A stretch of DNA of 64,000 nt from contig JBBINY010000007.1 in assembly GCA_037443645.1 (NCBI GenBank), positions 1-64,000 on the forward strand, given 5' to 3'. The position numbers and the translations under genes are program-made. The notes below the pieces were generated by a model. That model did not search any database, had not been told where the DNA came from, and worked only from the letters and a program-made list of their open reading frames with translations. Of this stretch, positions 41,388-50,811 are shown in pieces; within the stretch, counting starts at the first letter, position 1, and each line of letters opens with the position of its first letter. This DNA comes from UBA2336 sp037443645 (GTDB lineage: Bacteria; Bacteroidota; Bacteroidia; Cytophagales; Cyclobacteriaceae).

Positions 41388-42566
41388 ATGAAACAGCGAC
41401 TGATTTTTGCATGGCTATTCCTTGGGGCTATACCGGCTTTGGCACAACTGGCACTCTCAGATGAAGCAGAAATTTCGGTCATCACCTGCGGCCCCGGCCA
41501 AAATGAATTATACTCGGCCTTCGGCCACAGCGCCTTCCGGGTGAATGATCCGGTTAATGGATTTGATCTGGCATTCAATTATGGTGTTTTTGATTTCAAC
41601 CAACCCAACTTCTACCTGAATTTTGCGCGCGGACACAACCTGTACAAACTGGCCGTTCAGGATTACAAACGATTTGAGTATTTCTACATCCATTACAACC
41701 GGTATGTGCACGAACAGGTGCTTAACCTTTCGCAGGCACAAAAACAGCGGCTATTTGATTACCTGCAATGGAATGCCCGGCCGGAAAATCAAAGTTATTT
41801 GTACGACTACTTCTACGACAACTGCGCCACCAAGCTACCGGAAATTGTTACGAAGGTTTTTGGCGACTCCGTGGTGTTTGACGGATCGTACATTACCCAG
41901 TTCCGCTCTTTCCGGGAATTAACCGATCTGTACCTCCAGTGGCAACCCTGGGGCGATCTGGGCATTGATATTTGCCTGGGTTTACCAATGGACAAACAGG
42001 CTTCACCGCATGAACACATGTTTCTGCCCGATTATGTGGAAGCCGGGTTTGATCATGCCTCCCTCAGTGGCCTTCCGTTGGTGAAGAATAAAAATATGAT
42101 CTATGAATCACAGCCGGAAAATTTTAACAACGGACTATTTGTACCGCTCAACGTCTTCTCATTTTTTGCCCTTGCAGGGATTGCCCTGTCGCTGTACGAC
42201 AGCAAACGAAAAAAAATTTCCACGTGGCTTGATGTACTTCTGTTCGGCATAACGGGTGCCATAGGCTTGTTGTTGTTTATCCTGTGGACAGCAACCGATC
42301 ATCGTGCTGCATCCAATAATTTAAATGTCATCTGGGCACTTCCTACCCATTTGCTTGTTGCATTTGCCTTGCTGAAACACCGTCTCTGGCTTAAAAATTA
42401 TTTCTTACTAACAATCAGCTTGAATGGCGTGCTGCTAGCAACCTGGGCATGGTTGCCGCAAAAACTTCACTACTCCCTTATACCGGTAGTTATCCTGCTA
42501 ACGATTCGCTCCTGGGTTCAATACAGGCGGAATTCAAGAGGTATGCCGGCAATTACCTACAGGTGA
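41388..42566 (+). CDS. DUF4105 membrane protein
   Basis: A 392-residue protein with signal peptide (IFAWLFLGAIPALAQ) and a DUF4105 domain: SVITCGPGQNELYSAFGHSAFRV, FNYGVFDF, and YLYDYFYDNCATKLPEIV with the conserved Asn-Cys pair. The C-terminal third (about 250-385) contains four to five TM helices. The domain is related to NlpC/P60-type and Lnb N-terminal periplasmic proteins, and a peptidase or acyl-transfer role is possible. Its 3' end overlaps lpdA by 10 nt in convergent orientation. Confidence 0.85.
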   Translation: MKQRLIFAWLFLGAIPALAQLALSDEAEISVITCGPGQNELYSAFGHSAFRVNDPVNGFDLAFNYGVFDFNQPNFYLNFARGHNLYKLAVQDYKRFEYFYIHYNRYVHEQVLNLSQAQKQRLFDYLQWNARPENQSYLYDYFYDNCATKLPEIVTKVFGDSVVFDGSYITQFRSFRELTDLYLQWQPWGDLGIDICLGLPMDKQASPHEHMFLPDYVEAGFDHASLSGLPLVKNKNMIYESQPENFNNGLFVPLNVFSFFALAGIALSLYDSKRKKISTWLDVLLFGITGAIGLLLFILWTATDHRAASNNLNVIWALPTHLLVAFALLKHRLWLKNYFLLTISLNGVLLATWAWLPQKLHYSLIPVVILLTIRSWVQYRRNSRGMPAITYR

Positions 42567-43954
42567 ATCGGTCGGTTGGCTGTTGCGGCCAGACATGCTT
42601 CTTTCACGGCTTCCATATAAGTAGGATGGGCATGCGACATGCGGGAAATGTCCTCGGCTGAAGCGCGGTACTCCATAGCCACCACACCGGCCGCGATCAT
42701 ATCGGCAGCCCGGGCGCCAATGATGTGTACCCCTAAAATTTCGTCTGTTTGCTTATCGGCTAAAATTTTTACAAAACCGTCTGTATCCATGGAAGCGCGC
42801 GCCCGACCCAGGGCTTTGTAAGGAAAATTGCCCACTTTATAAGCCCTGCCAGTCTGCTTTAATTGTTCCTCGGTCTGCCCCACGCTGGCCACTTCAGGCC
42901 AGGTATAAACTACACCCGGTATCAGGTTATAGTTTATGTGCGGCTTTTGTCCGGCCAGTTGTTCAGCAACCAGTACTCCTTCCTCTTCTGCTTTGTGCGC
43001 CAGCATGGCGCCCCGCACCACATCGCCAATGGCATAAATGGTATCAACCTTTGTTTTCAGGTGGTCATCAACGGGTATCTGTCCTTTCACGGTTTCAATC
43101 CCTACTTTCTCCAAGCCCAGCCCTTCGGTATAGGGCCTGCGCCCGATGCTGACCAGGCAATAGTCTCCTTTCAATTCGATTTGCTTTCCGCTTTTATCCT
43201 CGGCCTTCAATACAACTTCCTTCCCTTTATTTTCAAGGGCTGTCACCTTATGACCAAGAAAAACTTCCATACCCAGCTTTTTTGCAACCTTCTGCAATTC
43301 CTTTCCGAGTGATCCATCCATGGTAGGGATAAGGTTATCCAGAAACTCAACCACCGTAACTTTCGAACCGATGCGTGCATACACGGAACCCAGCTCCATG
43401 CCAATAACACCTCCCCCGATCACAATCAGGTGTTTGGGAATTTCTTTCAGCTCAAGGGCTTCTGTGCTGGAGATTATCCTCTTCTTATCAAAAGGAGCAA
43501 AGGGAAGCGGAGTGGGCTTTGAGCCGGTGGCAATGATGATTTTTTCGGAGGTGATTTTTTTTTCCTTACCATCTGCTGCGGTAACTGTAATCGTGTTCTT
43601 ATCAACAAACGACCCAACCCCGGTATGTACATCAATCTTATTTTTCTTCATCAGAAAAGCAATGCCGTCCACATTCGCCTTAACAACACCAGCTTTTCGG
43701 CTGATCATCTGGGTAAGGTTAGCCTTGGGTTTCGGTATCTCGATTCCATGCTCGGCAAACGTATGCCCGGCATTATGAAAATGCTCGGAGGAATCCAGCA
43801 ATGCTTTTGATGGAATGCATCCTACATTGAGGCAGGTTCCGCCCAGGGTGGGATACTTCTCAACAATTGCCGTTTTAAATCCCAGTTGCGCGCAGCGGAT
43901 TGCCGCAACATAACCTCCCGGACCGGAGCCAATAACAATGACTTGATAATCCAT
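42557..43954 (-). CDS. lpdA: Dihydrolipoyl dehydrogenase (E3)
   Basis: A 465-residue FAD enzyme that reoxidises the dihydrolipoyl groups of the 2-oxoacid dehydrogenase E2. It has the FAD-binding IGSGPGGYVAAIRCAQLG, the redox disulfide GGTCLNVGCIPSK, the NAD-binding VIGGGVIGMELGSVYARIG, and the C-terminal HAHPTYMEAVKEA with the active-site His. Length is normal. It is the third gene of the E1-E2-E3 operon, 30 nt after odhB. Confidence 0.96.
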   Translation of the reverse strand: MDYQVIVIGSGPGGYVAAIRCAQLGFKTAIVEKYPTLGGTCLNVGCIPSKALLDSSEHFHNAGHTFAEHGIEIPKPKANLTQMISRKAGVVKANVDGIAFLMKKNKIDVHTGVGSFVDKNTITVTAADGKEKKITSEKIIIATGSKPTPLPFAPFDKKRIISSTEALELKEIPKHLIVIGGGVIGMELGSVYARIGSKVTVVEFLDNLIPTMDGSLGKELQKVAKKLGMEVFLGHKVTALENKGKEVVLKAEDKSGKQIELKGDYCLVSIGRRPYTEGLGLEKVGIETVKGQIPVDDHLKTKVDTIYAIGDVVRGAMLAHKAEEEGVLVAEQLAGQKPHINYNLIPGVVYTWPEVASVGQTEEQLKQTGRAYKVGNFPYKALGRARASMDTDGFVKILADKQTDEILGVHIIGARAADMIAAGVVAMEYRASAEDISRMSHAHPTYMEAVKEACLAATANRPIHL

Positions 43955-43984
43955 AACCAGAAAAATTTTTGTTAGCTCATTGGG

Positions 43985-45499
43985 TTACACACCTAATATC
44001 AGCCTTCCCGGATCTTCCAGCATCTCTTTCACACGCACCAGGAAGCTCACCGACTCGCGCCCATCAATAATCCGGTGATCGTACGACATGGCCACATACA
44101 TTACGGGTGTCACCACAATTTGTCCGTTCTTTACCACCGGGCGCTCTACGATGTTATGCATCCCCAAAATAGCCGACTGAGGCGGATTAATGATGGGCGT
44201 GGAGAGCATGGACCCGAATACGCCACCGTTGGTGATCGAAAAGGTTCCACCGGTCATTTCTTCAATCGAAAGTTTTCCGTCACGGCCGCGTGCAGCCAGC
44301 CGGGCAATTTCTGCTTCGATCTGATCAAACGTGAGCGATTCGGCATTTCGGATGACCGGCACTACTAAACCGCGGGGTGTGGAAACGGCAATGGAGATAT
44401 CGCAATAGTCATGATAAACAATTTCATCCCCATCAATCTGTGCATTTACTGCCGGCCATTCTTTCAGTGCCTGGCACACGGCCTTGGTAAAGAATGACAT
44501 AAAACCCAACCCAACTCCATATTTCTCTTTGAACTTATCCTTATACTTCGCACGCATGTCCATGATCGGCTTCATGTCTACTTCGTTAAACGTGGTAAGC
44601 ATGGCCGTTTCATTCTTTACAGCAACAAGGCGTCTGGCAATTGTCTTACGCAGCGAAGTCATCTTTTCCCTGCGTTGGTTTCGTGTTGCTCCTCCACCGA
44701 TAACCGGAGGACCGGAAACGGTTTGTTTGCCTGCCTCCTGTTTTGAGCCGGGCTGCGCTTTCACAGCGTCCTCTTTGGTAATTCTCCCTCCAACACCCGA
44801 ACCCTGCACTTGCCCTGGCGAAATTCCTTTTTCATCCAGTATTTTTCCGGCAGCCGGTGAAGGGTGACCTGCTGCATACGATTTATCGCCCGCAGGTTGG
44901 GCCGGAGGCATTGGCGTTACAGCAGGAGATGAGACAGAAGTGCCTTCCATTACCTCAATTCTGCATATCAGCCCGCCAATTGGCAGGGTCTCCTTTTCTT
45001 TTGCCACAATGCGCAAAATGCCATTTGCTTCGGCCGGAAGTTCAAACGTGGCTTTATCCGATTCTACCTCAGCAATCACTTCATCGAGGCTAACAAAATC
45101 ACCATCCTTCTTTAACCAGGTTGAAATGGTGACCTCCGTAATTGACTCACCCACGGCCGGTACTTTCATTTCTTTTACTGCACCGGTTGCTTTGGGGGCG
45201 CTCGCTTTTGTTTCAGGGGAAGCCGCTTTGCTTTCTTCTTTTGACTTGGATGCCCCACCTCCTGCTGATTCTTCGATCTCACAGATCAACTCACCGATGG
45301 GTACGGTATCGCCCTGTTGTTTTTTGATGCGCAATACACCGGTAGCCGGAGCGGTCAATTCAAAGGTTGCCTTGTCTGATTCGAGCTCGGCAATTACCTC
45401 ATCCATTTGCACGGTGTCACCATCTTTCTTAGTCCAGTTGGCAACGGTTACTTCGGTGATGGACTCTCCTACGGTGGGCACTTTTACCTGAATAGCCAT
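43985..45499 (-). CDS. odhB: 2-oxoglutarate dehydrogenase E2, succinyltransferase
   Basis: A 504-residue dihydrolipoamide succinyltransferase. It carries two lipoyl domains, with modified lysines in ESDKATFELTAPATG (first) and ESDKATFELPAEANG (second). A Pro/Ala-rich linker, a peripheral-subunit-binding segment (HPSPAAGKILDEKGISPGQVQGSGVGGRITKED) and the catalytic core with MSYDHRIIDGRESVSFLV (His-Asp-Gly) follow. E. coli E2o has one lipoyl domain; two here raise acyl-carrying capacity. It lies between sucA and lpdA. Confidence 0.95.
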   Translation of the reverse strand: MAIQVKVPTVGESITEVTVANWTKKDGDTVQMDEVIAELESDKATFELTAPATGVLRIKKQQGDTVPIGELICEIEESAGGGASKSKEESKAASPETKASAPKATGAVKEMKVPAVGESITEVTISTWLKKDGDFVSLDEVIAEVESDKATFELPAEANGILRIVAKEKETLPIGGLICRIEVMEGTSVSSPAVTPMPPAQPAGDKSYAAGHPSPAAGKILDEKGISPGQVQGSGVGGRITKEDAVKAQPGSKQEAGKQTVSGPPVIGGGATRNQRREKMTSLRKTIARRLVAVKNETAMLTTFNEVDMKPIMDMRAKYKDKFKEKYGVGLGFMSFFTKAVCQALKEWPAVNAQIDGDEIVYHDYCDISIAVSTPRGLVVPVIRNAESLTFDQIEAEIARLAARGRDGKLSIEEMTGGTFSITNGGVFGSMLSTPIINPPQSAILGMHNIVERPVVKNGQIVVTPVMYVAMSYDHRIIDGRESVSFLVRVKEMLEDPGRLILGV

Positions 45500-45534
45500 A
45501 GCGGAATAGGGGTTTATACTTATTGGATTAACAA

Positions 45535-48258
45535 TTAAATTTCAAAAGCCAGGTTTATGATCTTTTCTTGCTCAGCCTTATGCACTTTTGAGTATCCGGT
45601 AGCAGGCGATGCGCTTGACTTCCGGGCCACCACTTTCCACTTTTCATCCGGCATAAACCGATGGATGTATGCCCAGTAGCCCATGTTATAGGGTTCTTCC
45701 TGCGCCCAGATCATCTCTACGTTCTTATATTTTTTGAGTACATTCTGCAATTGCGCTTTCGGAAATGGATACAACTGTTCCAGCCGGACAATAGCCGTGT
45801 CCTTCGCCTTCTTTTTCTGTTGCGCCTCCTGCAGTTCGAAGAACAGCTTACCGGTACATAGTACCACGCGTTTCACATCCTTTGCCACCGCATTCGGATC
45901 GTCAATTACCTCGGTAAACCGGCCTGACGTAAAATCCTTTAGTGGAGAAACAACTCCCGGATGGCGCAACAGGGATTTGGGTGAGAACACGATACAGGGT
46001 TTCCGGAACTCCCATTTCATCTGTCTTCTCAGCAGGTGGAAATAATTGGCGGCCGTAGTCATATTCGCCACGATCATATTCAATTCAGAGGCCTGTTGCA
46101 GGAAACGCTCAGGCCGGGCACTGCTATGCTCAGGGCCCTGGCCCTCATAGCCATGCGGCAGCAACAACACCAATCCATTTTGCCGCTGCCATTTTGATTC
46201 GGCACTGGTAATAAACTGGTCAATGATTACCTGCGCCCCGTTAACGAAGTCACCGAACTGAGCCTCCCAAATAACCAAAGCGTGGGGTGTTGCCAGGGCA
46301 TACCCATACTCAAATCCCATCACGCCAAACTCCGACAACAGGGAATTATACATATGAAGTTTTGCCTGGTCGGCACAGATGTGATTCAACCCGCTGTAGG
46401 ACTCGTTTGTGTTCACATCCCAGAAGTAGGCGTGGCGGTGCGAAAAGGTGCCGCGCTTCACATCCTGGCCGGACATGCGCACAATGTATTTTTCGCTGAG
46501 CAAAGAGCCGAACGCCAGCAACTCAGCTTCGGCCCAGCCAAGCGCTTTCGATTCAAAGAATGCATCCTTCCGGTCTTTCAGTAGTTTTTCAATTTGTTTG
46601 ATGGGCTTAAATCCTTCAGGTATGGAAGTTAGGGCCTTGCCCACTTTGTCGATTACTGATTGTGATACGGCAGTATCCGGTGATTTATCGAAATCCTCTG
46701 CAGTAGCTTTTCGCAATGTCTGCCACTCCTCCTCACGCTCCTGGAACTTATAAGGCAATGATTTTTGCTTTACCTCATTTAACCGATCCTGCAATTGATT
46801 ACGGAAATTCTTATCCATCTCATCGGCCAGTGCTGCATCCACACCACTGGATGCCAGTTTTTTTACGTACACTTCACGTGGATTCGGGTGCTTGGCAATT
46901 AAACTGTAGAGTCTGGGTTGTGTGAATTTTGGCTCATCGCTTTCGTTGTGTCCATGCCTTCGATAACAAAGCATGTCGATGAAAATATCCTTACCGAACT
47001 TTTGCCGGTATTCAACAGCCAGATTGGATGCAAACGTCACAGCCTCCGCATCATCGCCATTTACATGCAACACCGGGGCATCGATAATTTTTGCTACATC
47101 TGTGCAATAGATTGCGGTGCGTGCATCATCATAGTCGGTAGTAAAACCCACCTGGTTGTTAATGACGAAGTGAATAGTGCCGCCTGTTGTATACCCCGGC
47201 AACCCCGACATTTGAACAACCTCATATACAAGACCCTGACCGGCTACGGCCGCATCGCCATGAATAAGAATGGCCATGGCTTTCGTCAGGTCATTATGGT
47301 ATTCATCATCAATTTGGCCGCGCGTATATCCTACCACCAGCGGATCAACCGCCTCGAGGTGTGACGGATTGGGTGTTAGCTTGACGTAAATTTTCTTTCC
47401 GGAAGGTGTGTCGATCCGACTGGCATAACCGAGGTGATATTTTACATCCCCATCGCCCATCGTGGCATCGGGGTTTACCTGCCCTTCAAACTCAGTGAAG
47501 ATCTGCTCGTAAGTTTTGCCCAAAATGTTGGCCAATACATTGAGGCGCCCCCGGTGAGCCATGCCTATCACTACTTCCTTCACATCCAATTCTGCAGCTT
47601 TGTTGATAATCGCTTGCATACCAGGAATTGTATTTTCTCCCCCTTCAAGCGAGAACCGCTTCTGGCCTAAAAACTTTGTATGAAGGAAGTTTTCAAAAAC
47701 TACCGCCTCATTCAATTTTGCTAAAATTCTTTTCTTTTCCTCCAGGTCAGGGTTGTGATGGTAATACTCGTTCTCACACTTATTGAAAAACCATTGACGG
47801 ATGTCGTCATTTCGGATGTAGTTATATTCGAACCCAATCGGACCCAGGTAAACCGCTTTTAGTTTCTCAACGATGTTGCGCAGCGTAGAGCGCTTCATCC
47901 CGATTTCAGACGCCACATCAAATTCAGCATCAAGGTCGGCATCGGAAAGCCCAAAGAACTTCAAATCAAAATGCACGTTATGATTCCTTCGTTCACGCAC
48001 CGGATTGGTTTTGGATGCCAGGTGAGCAAATGAACGGTAGGCGAAAATCAGGTTTCGAACTTGTGTCTCCTTTATCGATTGAGAATCGGCTCCCGCAACA
48101 GTGCCACCATTTTCTCCGTATCGTTGAACAGAAAATTCATAGCCCTCAAAAAACTTTTGCCAGGTGGCATCAACGGATGCCGGGTCTTTCTTGTAGTTTT
48201 GATAGAGTTGGTCGAGGTAGCCAACATCAGCATTGGAGATGTAGGAGTACTTGTCCAT
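45535..48258 (-). CDS. sucA: 2-oxoglutarate dehydrogenase E1
   Basis: A 907-residue thiamine diphosphate-dependent E1 that decarboxylates 2-oxoglutarate in the TCA cycle. The N-terminal YLDQLYQNYKKDPASVDATWQKFFEGY is the E2-binding motif of E1o. The substrate and TPP sites include AHRGRLNVLANILGK, HGDAAVAGQGLVYE, TTGGTIHFVINNQVGFTT and DMLCYRRHGHNESDEP. The C-terminal regulatory domain carries WAQEEPYNMGYW. The start was moved to the ATG at 48258, eight codons inside the longer frame, giving MDKYSYISNADVGY. It is the first gene of the operon with odhB and lpdA. Confidence 0.95.
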   Translation of the reverse strand: MDKYSYISNADVGYLDQLYQNYKKDPASVDATWQKFFEGYEFSVQRYGENGGTVAGADSQSIKETQVRNLIFAYRSFAHLASKTNPVRERRNHNVHFDLKFFGLSDADLDAEFDVASEIGMKRSTLRNIVEKLKAVYLGPIGFEYNYIRNDDIRQWFFNKCENEYYHHNPDLEEKKRILAKLNEAVVFENFLHTKFLGQKRFSLEGGENTIPGMQAIINKAAELDVKEVVIGMAHRGRLNVLANILGKTYEQIFTEFEGQVNPDATMGDGDVKYHLGYASRIDTPSGKKIYVKLTPNPSHLEAVDPLVVGYTRGQIDDEYHNDLTKAMAILIHGDAAVAGQGLVYEVVQMSGLPGYTTGGTIHFVINNQVGFTTDYDDARTAIYCTDVAKIIDAPVLHVNGDDAEAVTFASNLAVEYRQKFGKDIFIDMLCYRRHGHNESDEPKFTQPRLYSLIAKHPNPREVYVKKLASSGVDAALADEMDKNFRNQLQDRLNEVKQKSLPYKFQEREEEWQTLRKATAEDFDKSPDTAVSQSVIDKVGKALTSIPEGFKPIKQIEKLLKDRKDAFFESKALGWAEAELLAFGSLLSEKYIVRMSGQDVKRGTFSHRHAYFWDVNTNESYSGLNHICADQAKLHMYNSLLSEFGVMGFEYGYALATPHALVIWEAQFGDFVNGAQVIIDQFITSAESKWQRQNGLVLLLPHGYEGQGPEHSSARPERFLQQASELNMIVANMTTAANYFHLLRRQMKWEFRKPCIVFSPKSLLRHPGVVSPLKDFTSGRFTEVIDDPNAVAKDVKRVVLCTGKLFFELQEAQQKKKAKDTAIVRLEQLYPFPKAQLQNVLKKYKNVEMIWAQEEPYNMGYWAYIHRFMPDEKWKVVARKSSASPATGYSKVHKAEQEKIINLAFEI

Positions 48259-48370
48259 GGGTCTGTTTGGATAGGGTACCAAATGTATTGAACCAACTTA
48301 GTATATAAAAATTGAATACTCGCGTAAGCAAATATTTAGTACAGGCTTGGTTCCTTCTCTTAACCAGTAA

Positions 48371-48400
48371 TTGTCAAAAATCAAAAAAGGCCTATATTTG
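48371..48400 (+). promoter_or_regulatory. Promoter for rpsP
   Basis: TTG (48371-48373), a 19-nt spacer and TATATTTG (48393-48400), 41 nt before the rpsP ATG. The 12-mer CCTATATTTGCA around the -7 box recurs at the rplS promoter with the same spacing. Confidence 0.75.
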
Positions 48401-48441
48401 CAACCTTTAAAATCAGGACGAGATCCTAAAATCAATTAAAA

Positions 48442-48978
48442 ATGGCAGTTAAGATCAGATTGGCCCGCAGAGGCCGCAAAAAACTGGCCCGCTACGATGT
48501 AGTCATTGCAGACGCCAGGGCACCACGCGATGGTCGCTTTATTGAAAAAATCGGTACGTACAACCCGTTAACCGTACCGGCAAGCATTGAACTGGATGAT
48601 GAAAAGGCATTTAAATGGCTGATGAATGGTGCACAACCCTCTGAAACCGTAAAAGCAATGCTATCCTACCGGGGAGTTATGTTACGGAAGCATCTTCAAA
48701 TCGGGGTTATCAAGGGTGCTTTTTCACAGGAAGAAGCCGATCGCAAATTGGCCGATTGGAAGAAGGAAAAGGATGCAAAAATTCAGGCTAAACGTGACCG
48801 GGTAATAGATACCAGGAAAGCTCAGGCTCAGGAACGTAAAGAGGCTGAATCAAAGATCAGGGAAGCACGAGCTGAGGCTATTCGCAAAAAGGCAGAAGCC
48901 GCTGCGGCCGCAACTGAGGCAGCCCCAACCGAAAGTGAAGGCACCGCTTCTGAAGCTCCGGCTGAAGCGCAAGGATAA
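48442..48978 (+). CDS. rpsP: 30S ribosomal protein S16, extended
   Basis: A 178-residue S16. The first roughly 85 residues are the normal ribosomal protein (VKIRLARRGRKKLARYDVVIADARAPRDGRFIEKIGTYNP). An extension rich in Lys, Glu and Ala follows (about 95-178), long and helical, ending in an Ala/Glu/Pro-rich acidic tail. E. coli S16 has 82 residues; such extensions are seen in Bacteroidota. It precedes rimM after a terminator-like hairpin. Confidence 0.95.
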   Translation: MAVKIRLARRGRKKLARYDVVIADARAPRDGRFIEKIGTYNPLTVPASIELDDEKAFKWLMNGAQPSETVKAMLSYRGVMLRKHLQIGVIKGAFSQEEADRKLADWKKEKDAKIQAKRDRVIDTRKAQAQERKEAESKIREARAEAIRKKAEAAAAATEAAPTESEGTASEAPAEAQG

Positions 48979-48999
48979 CCTCTGCTCATCAACAGAACC

Positions 49000-49030
49000 A
49001 AAATGCCAGCCCAGATTGCTGGCATTTTCA
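49000..49030 (+). terminator. Terminator-like hairpin between rpsP and rimM
   Basis: The 11-bp perfect stem AAAATGCCAGC/GCTGGCATTTT with loop CCAGATT. Only four T follow, so it may attenuate rather than stop transcription into rimM, 14 nt downstream. Confidence 0.65.
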
Positions 49031-49043
49031 TTATCCGCCATCT

Positions 49044-49559
49044 ATGAGTGCGAAGGATTACTACAAAATTGGTTTCATCATGAAGCCCCACGGACTGAAG
49101 GGTGAAGTAACGGTATCCATTGATCCGGATTCTGCAGTCAACTGGAATAACCTCCGCTCGCTTTATGTTTTGATAAATAACCATCCAGTTCCCTACTTTA
49201 TCAATCATGTATCGCTAAAGGGTGGTAAAGCATACATCAAATTTGAAGATGTGGGTAATGCCGATGAGGCCCGCAACCTTCAAAAAATGTCTCTCTACCT
49301 GCCGAAGTCTGAACGCCCCAAACTTCAACGCGGCCAATTCTATGACGATGAAGTGGTGGGTTTTGAAGTGGAGGATGAACTTACGGGACTAATCGGTATT
49401 ATACAGCGTATGGAGAAAACGGGGCAAAACCGTTTTATCGTAGTAAAATGCCATCAGAAAGAAGTACTGATTCCAGTCAATGGGCCCTTCATAGCCGGAA
49501 TTAACAAATCGAAAAAGAAAGTCTCGGTTAACCTTCCAGAGGGATTTTTGGATATTTGA
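49044..49559 (+). CDS. rimM: Ribosome maturation factor RimM
   Basis: A 171-residue 30S assembly factor that binds S19. The N-terminal domain begins YKIGFIMKPHGLKGEVTVSI, the classic RimM start. The C-terminal PRC-barrel part has QFYDDEVVGFEVEDELTGLIGII and EVLIPVNGPFIAGINKSKKKVSVNLPEGFL. Length is normal. trmD begins 3 nt after its stop, the conserved rimM-trmD arrangement. Confidence 0.95.
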   Translation: MSAKDYYKIGFIMKPHGLKGEVTVSIDPDSAVNWNNLRSLYVLINNHPVPYFINHVSLKGGKAYIKFEDVGNADEARNLQKMSLYLPKSERPKLQRGQFYDDEVVGFEVEDELTGLIGIIQRMEKTGQNRFIVVKCHQKEVLIPVNGPFIAGINKSKKKVSVNLPEGFLDI

Positions 49560-49562
49560 TCT

Positions 49563-50246
49563 ATGCACGTTTCCATCATCACCTGCCTGCCCCGCCTGCT
49601 GGAAAGTCCGTTCAATGACTCCATCTTGAAACGGGCACAAAAAAAAGGATTGGCTACCATAGAACTTATCGACTTACGTGAATACGCTACCGACAAACAC
49701 AAGTCGGTTGACGACTACGCATTTGGCGGCAGTGCCGGAATGGTGCTGATGATTGAGCCAATCCACCGGTGCATTACCGAGTTGAAATCAAAACGTCAAT
49801 ACGATGAGGTCATCTACATGAGTCCGGATGGCGAATTGCTGACTCAATCCATAGCCAATGAACTGAGTTTAAAGGCAAACCTGATTATTCTTTGCGGCCA
49901 TTACAAAGGCGTGGACGAACGTGTGCGCCAATACCTCATCACCCGCGAAATCAGCATTGGCGATTATGTACTCTCTGGTGGTGAACTGGCTGCGGCCGTA
50001 CTTACCGATGCCGTAGTCCGGCTGTTACCTGGAGTTTTGAATGATGAAACCTCGGCACTCAGCGACTCCTTTCAGGATGGGCTTGTGGCCCCCCCTGTTT
50101 ACACCCGGCCAGCCGAATACCAAGGTTGGAAAGTGCCGGAAATCCTGCTTTCTGGCGATCATTCTAAAATCGAAGAGTGGAAACACGAACAGGCCCTGAT
50201 CCGAACCCGCAAAAGGAGGCCCGGCATGAGCCCTGGTGAAGGCTAA
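49563..50246 (+). CDS. trmD: tRNA (guanine37-N1)-methyltransferase
   Basis: A 227-residue SPOUT (trefoil-knot) methyltransferase that forms m1G37 in tRNAs reading CNN codons, preventing +1 frameshifting. Signature segments are DDYAFGGSAGMVLMIEPI, MSPDGELLTQSIANEL, LCGHYKGVDERV and EISIGDYVLSGGELAAAVLTDAVVRLLPGVL, followed by PPVYTRPAEYQGWKVPEILLSGDH. All expected motifs are present. It is directly downstream of rimM. Confidence 0.96.
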   Translation: MHVSIITCLPRLLESPFNDSILKRAQKKGLATIELIDLREYATDKHKSVDDYAFGGSAGMVLMIEPIHRCITELKSKRQYDEVIYMSPDGELLTQSIANELSLKANLIILCGHYKGVDERVRQYLITREISIGDYVLSGGELAAAVLTDAVVRLLPGVLNDETSALSDSFQDGLVAPPVYTRPAEYQGWKVPEILLSGDHSKIEEWKHEQALIRTRKRRPGMSPGEG

Positions 50247-50275
50247 ATTGATTTGAGGGCTTTTTTAAGCCTTAC

Positions 50276-50305
50276 TTGCCAACTGACCCCTATTTCCTAT
50301 ATTTG
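50276..50305 (+). promoter_or_regulatory. Promoter for rplS
   Basis: TTG (50276-50278), a 19-nt spacer and TATATTTG (50298-50305), 27 nt before the rplS ATG, identical in layout to the rpsP promoter. It gives rplS its own transcription start within the rpsP-rimM-trmD-rplS cluster. Confidence 0.75.
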
Positions 50306-50332
50306 CAGTCCATTTTAGAAAAACACGCTTTT

Positions 50333-50686
50333 ATGGCCGATTTAATCAAAGTTGTGGAACAGGAATTTGCCTCAGTGCGGGAGAAAATGCCCAAATTCAA
50401 GGCAGGCGATACCATTAATGTTCATGTGAAAATCAAGGAAGGAAACAAAGAACGCGTTCAGCAGTTTCAGGGGGTAGTGATTCAACGAAGGGGCTACGGC
50501 ACAAATGGTGAGACATTTACAGTTCGGAAGGTTTCAAACGGGGTGGGCGTTGAGCGCATTTTCCCACTAACCTCACCCAGTATTGATAAGATTGAAGTGG
50601 TGAAAGAAGGCAGCGTACGCAGGGCTAAGCTCTACTACATGAAAGGCCGGCAGGGCAAATCGGCCAGGATTAAGGAAAAGGTTTAA
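50333..50686 (+). CDS. rplS: 50S ribosomal protein L19
   Basis: A 117-residue L19 located at the subunit interface. It shows FKAGDTINVHVKIKEGNKERVQQFQGVVIQRRGYGTNGETFTVRKVSNGVGVERIFPL and VRRAKLYYMKGRQGKSARIKEKV, fully standard. The ATG at 50333 (MADLIKVVEQEF) is the family start; the longer open frame runs through the promoter. A terminator follows. Confidence 0.96.
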   Translation: MADLIKVVEQEFASVREKMPKFKAGDTINVHVKIKEGNKERVQQFQGVVIQRRGYGTNGETFTVRKVSNGVGVERIFPLTSPSIDKIEVVKEGSVRRAKLYYMKGRQGKSARIKEKV

Positions 50687-50708
50687 CCGAAGCCTGAATT
50701 TTATGCAG

Positions 50709-50733
50709 AGCCACTTCAAAAAAGTGGCTTTTT
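50709..50733 (+). terminator. Intrinsic terminator after rplS
   Basis: The 8-bp perfect stem AGCCACTT/AAGTGGCT with loop CAAAA, followed by TTTTTC, starting 22 nt after the rplS stop. Confidence 0.9.
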
Positions 50734-50783
50734 CATTGGTTATGGGGCTTTAACTGAGGGTTAGCTTCCTATAAAATTATTGA

Positions 50784-50791
50784 TAACTTTG
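50784..50791 (+). promoter_or_regulatory. -7 box (TAACTTTG) before fbaB
   Basis: TAnnTTTG match 20 nt before the fbaB ATG. The -33 position holds TTAG (50761-50764) rather than TTTG, at a spacing of 19 nt. Confidence 0.5.
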
Positions 50792-50811
50792 TTGCCCTAC
50801 ATTTGAAATCT

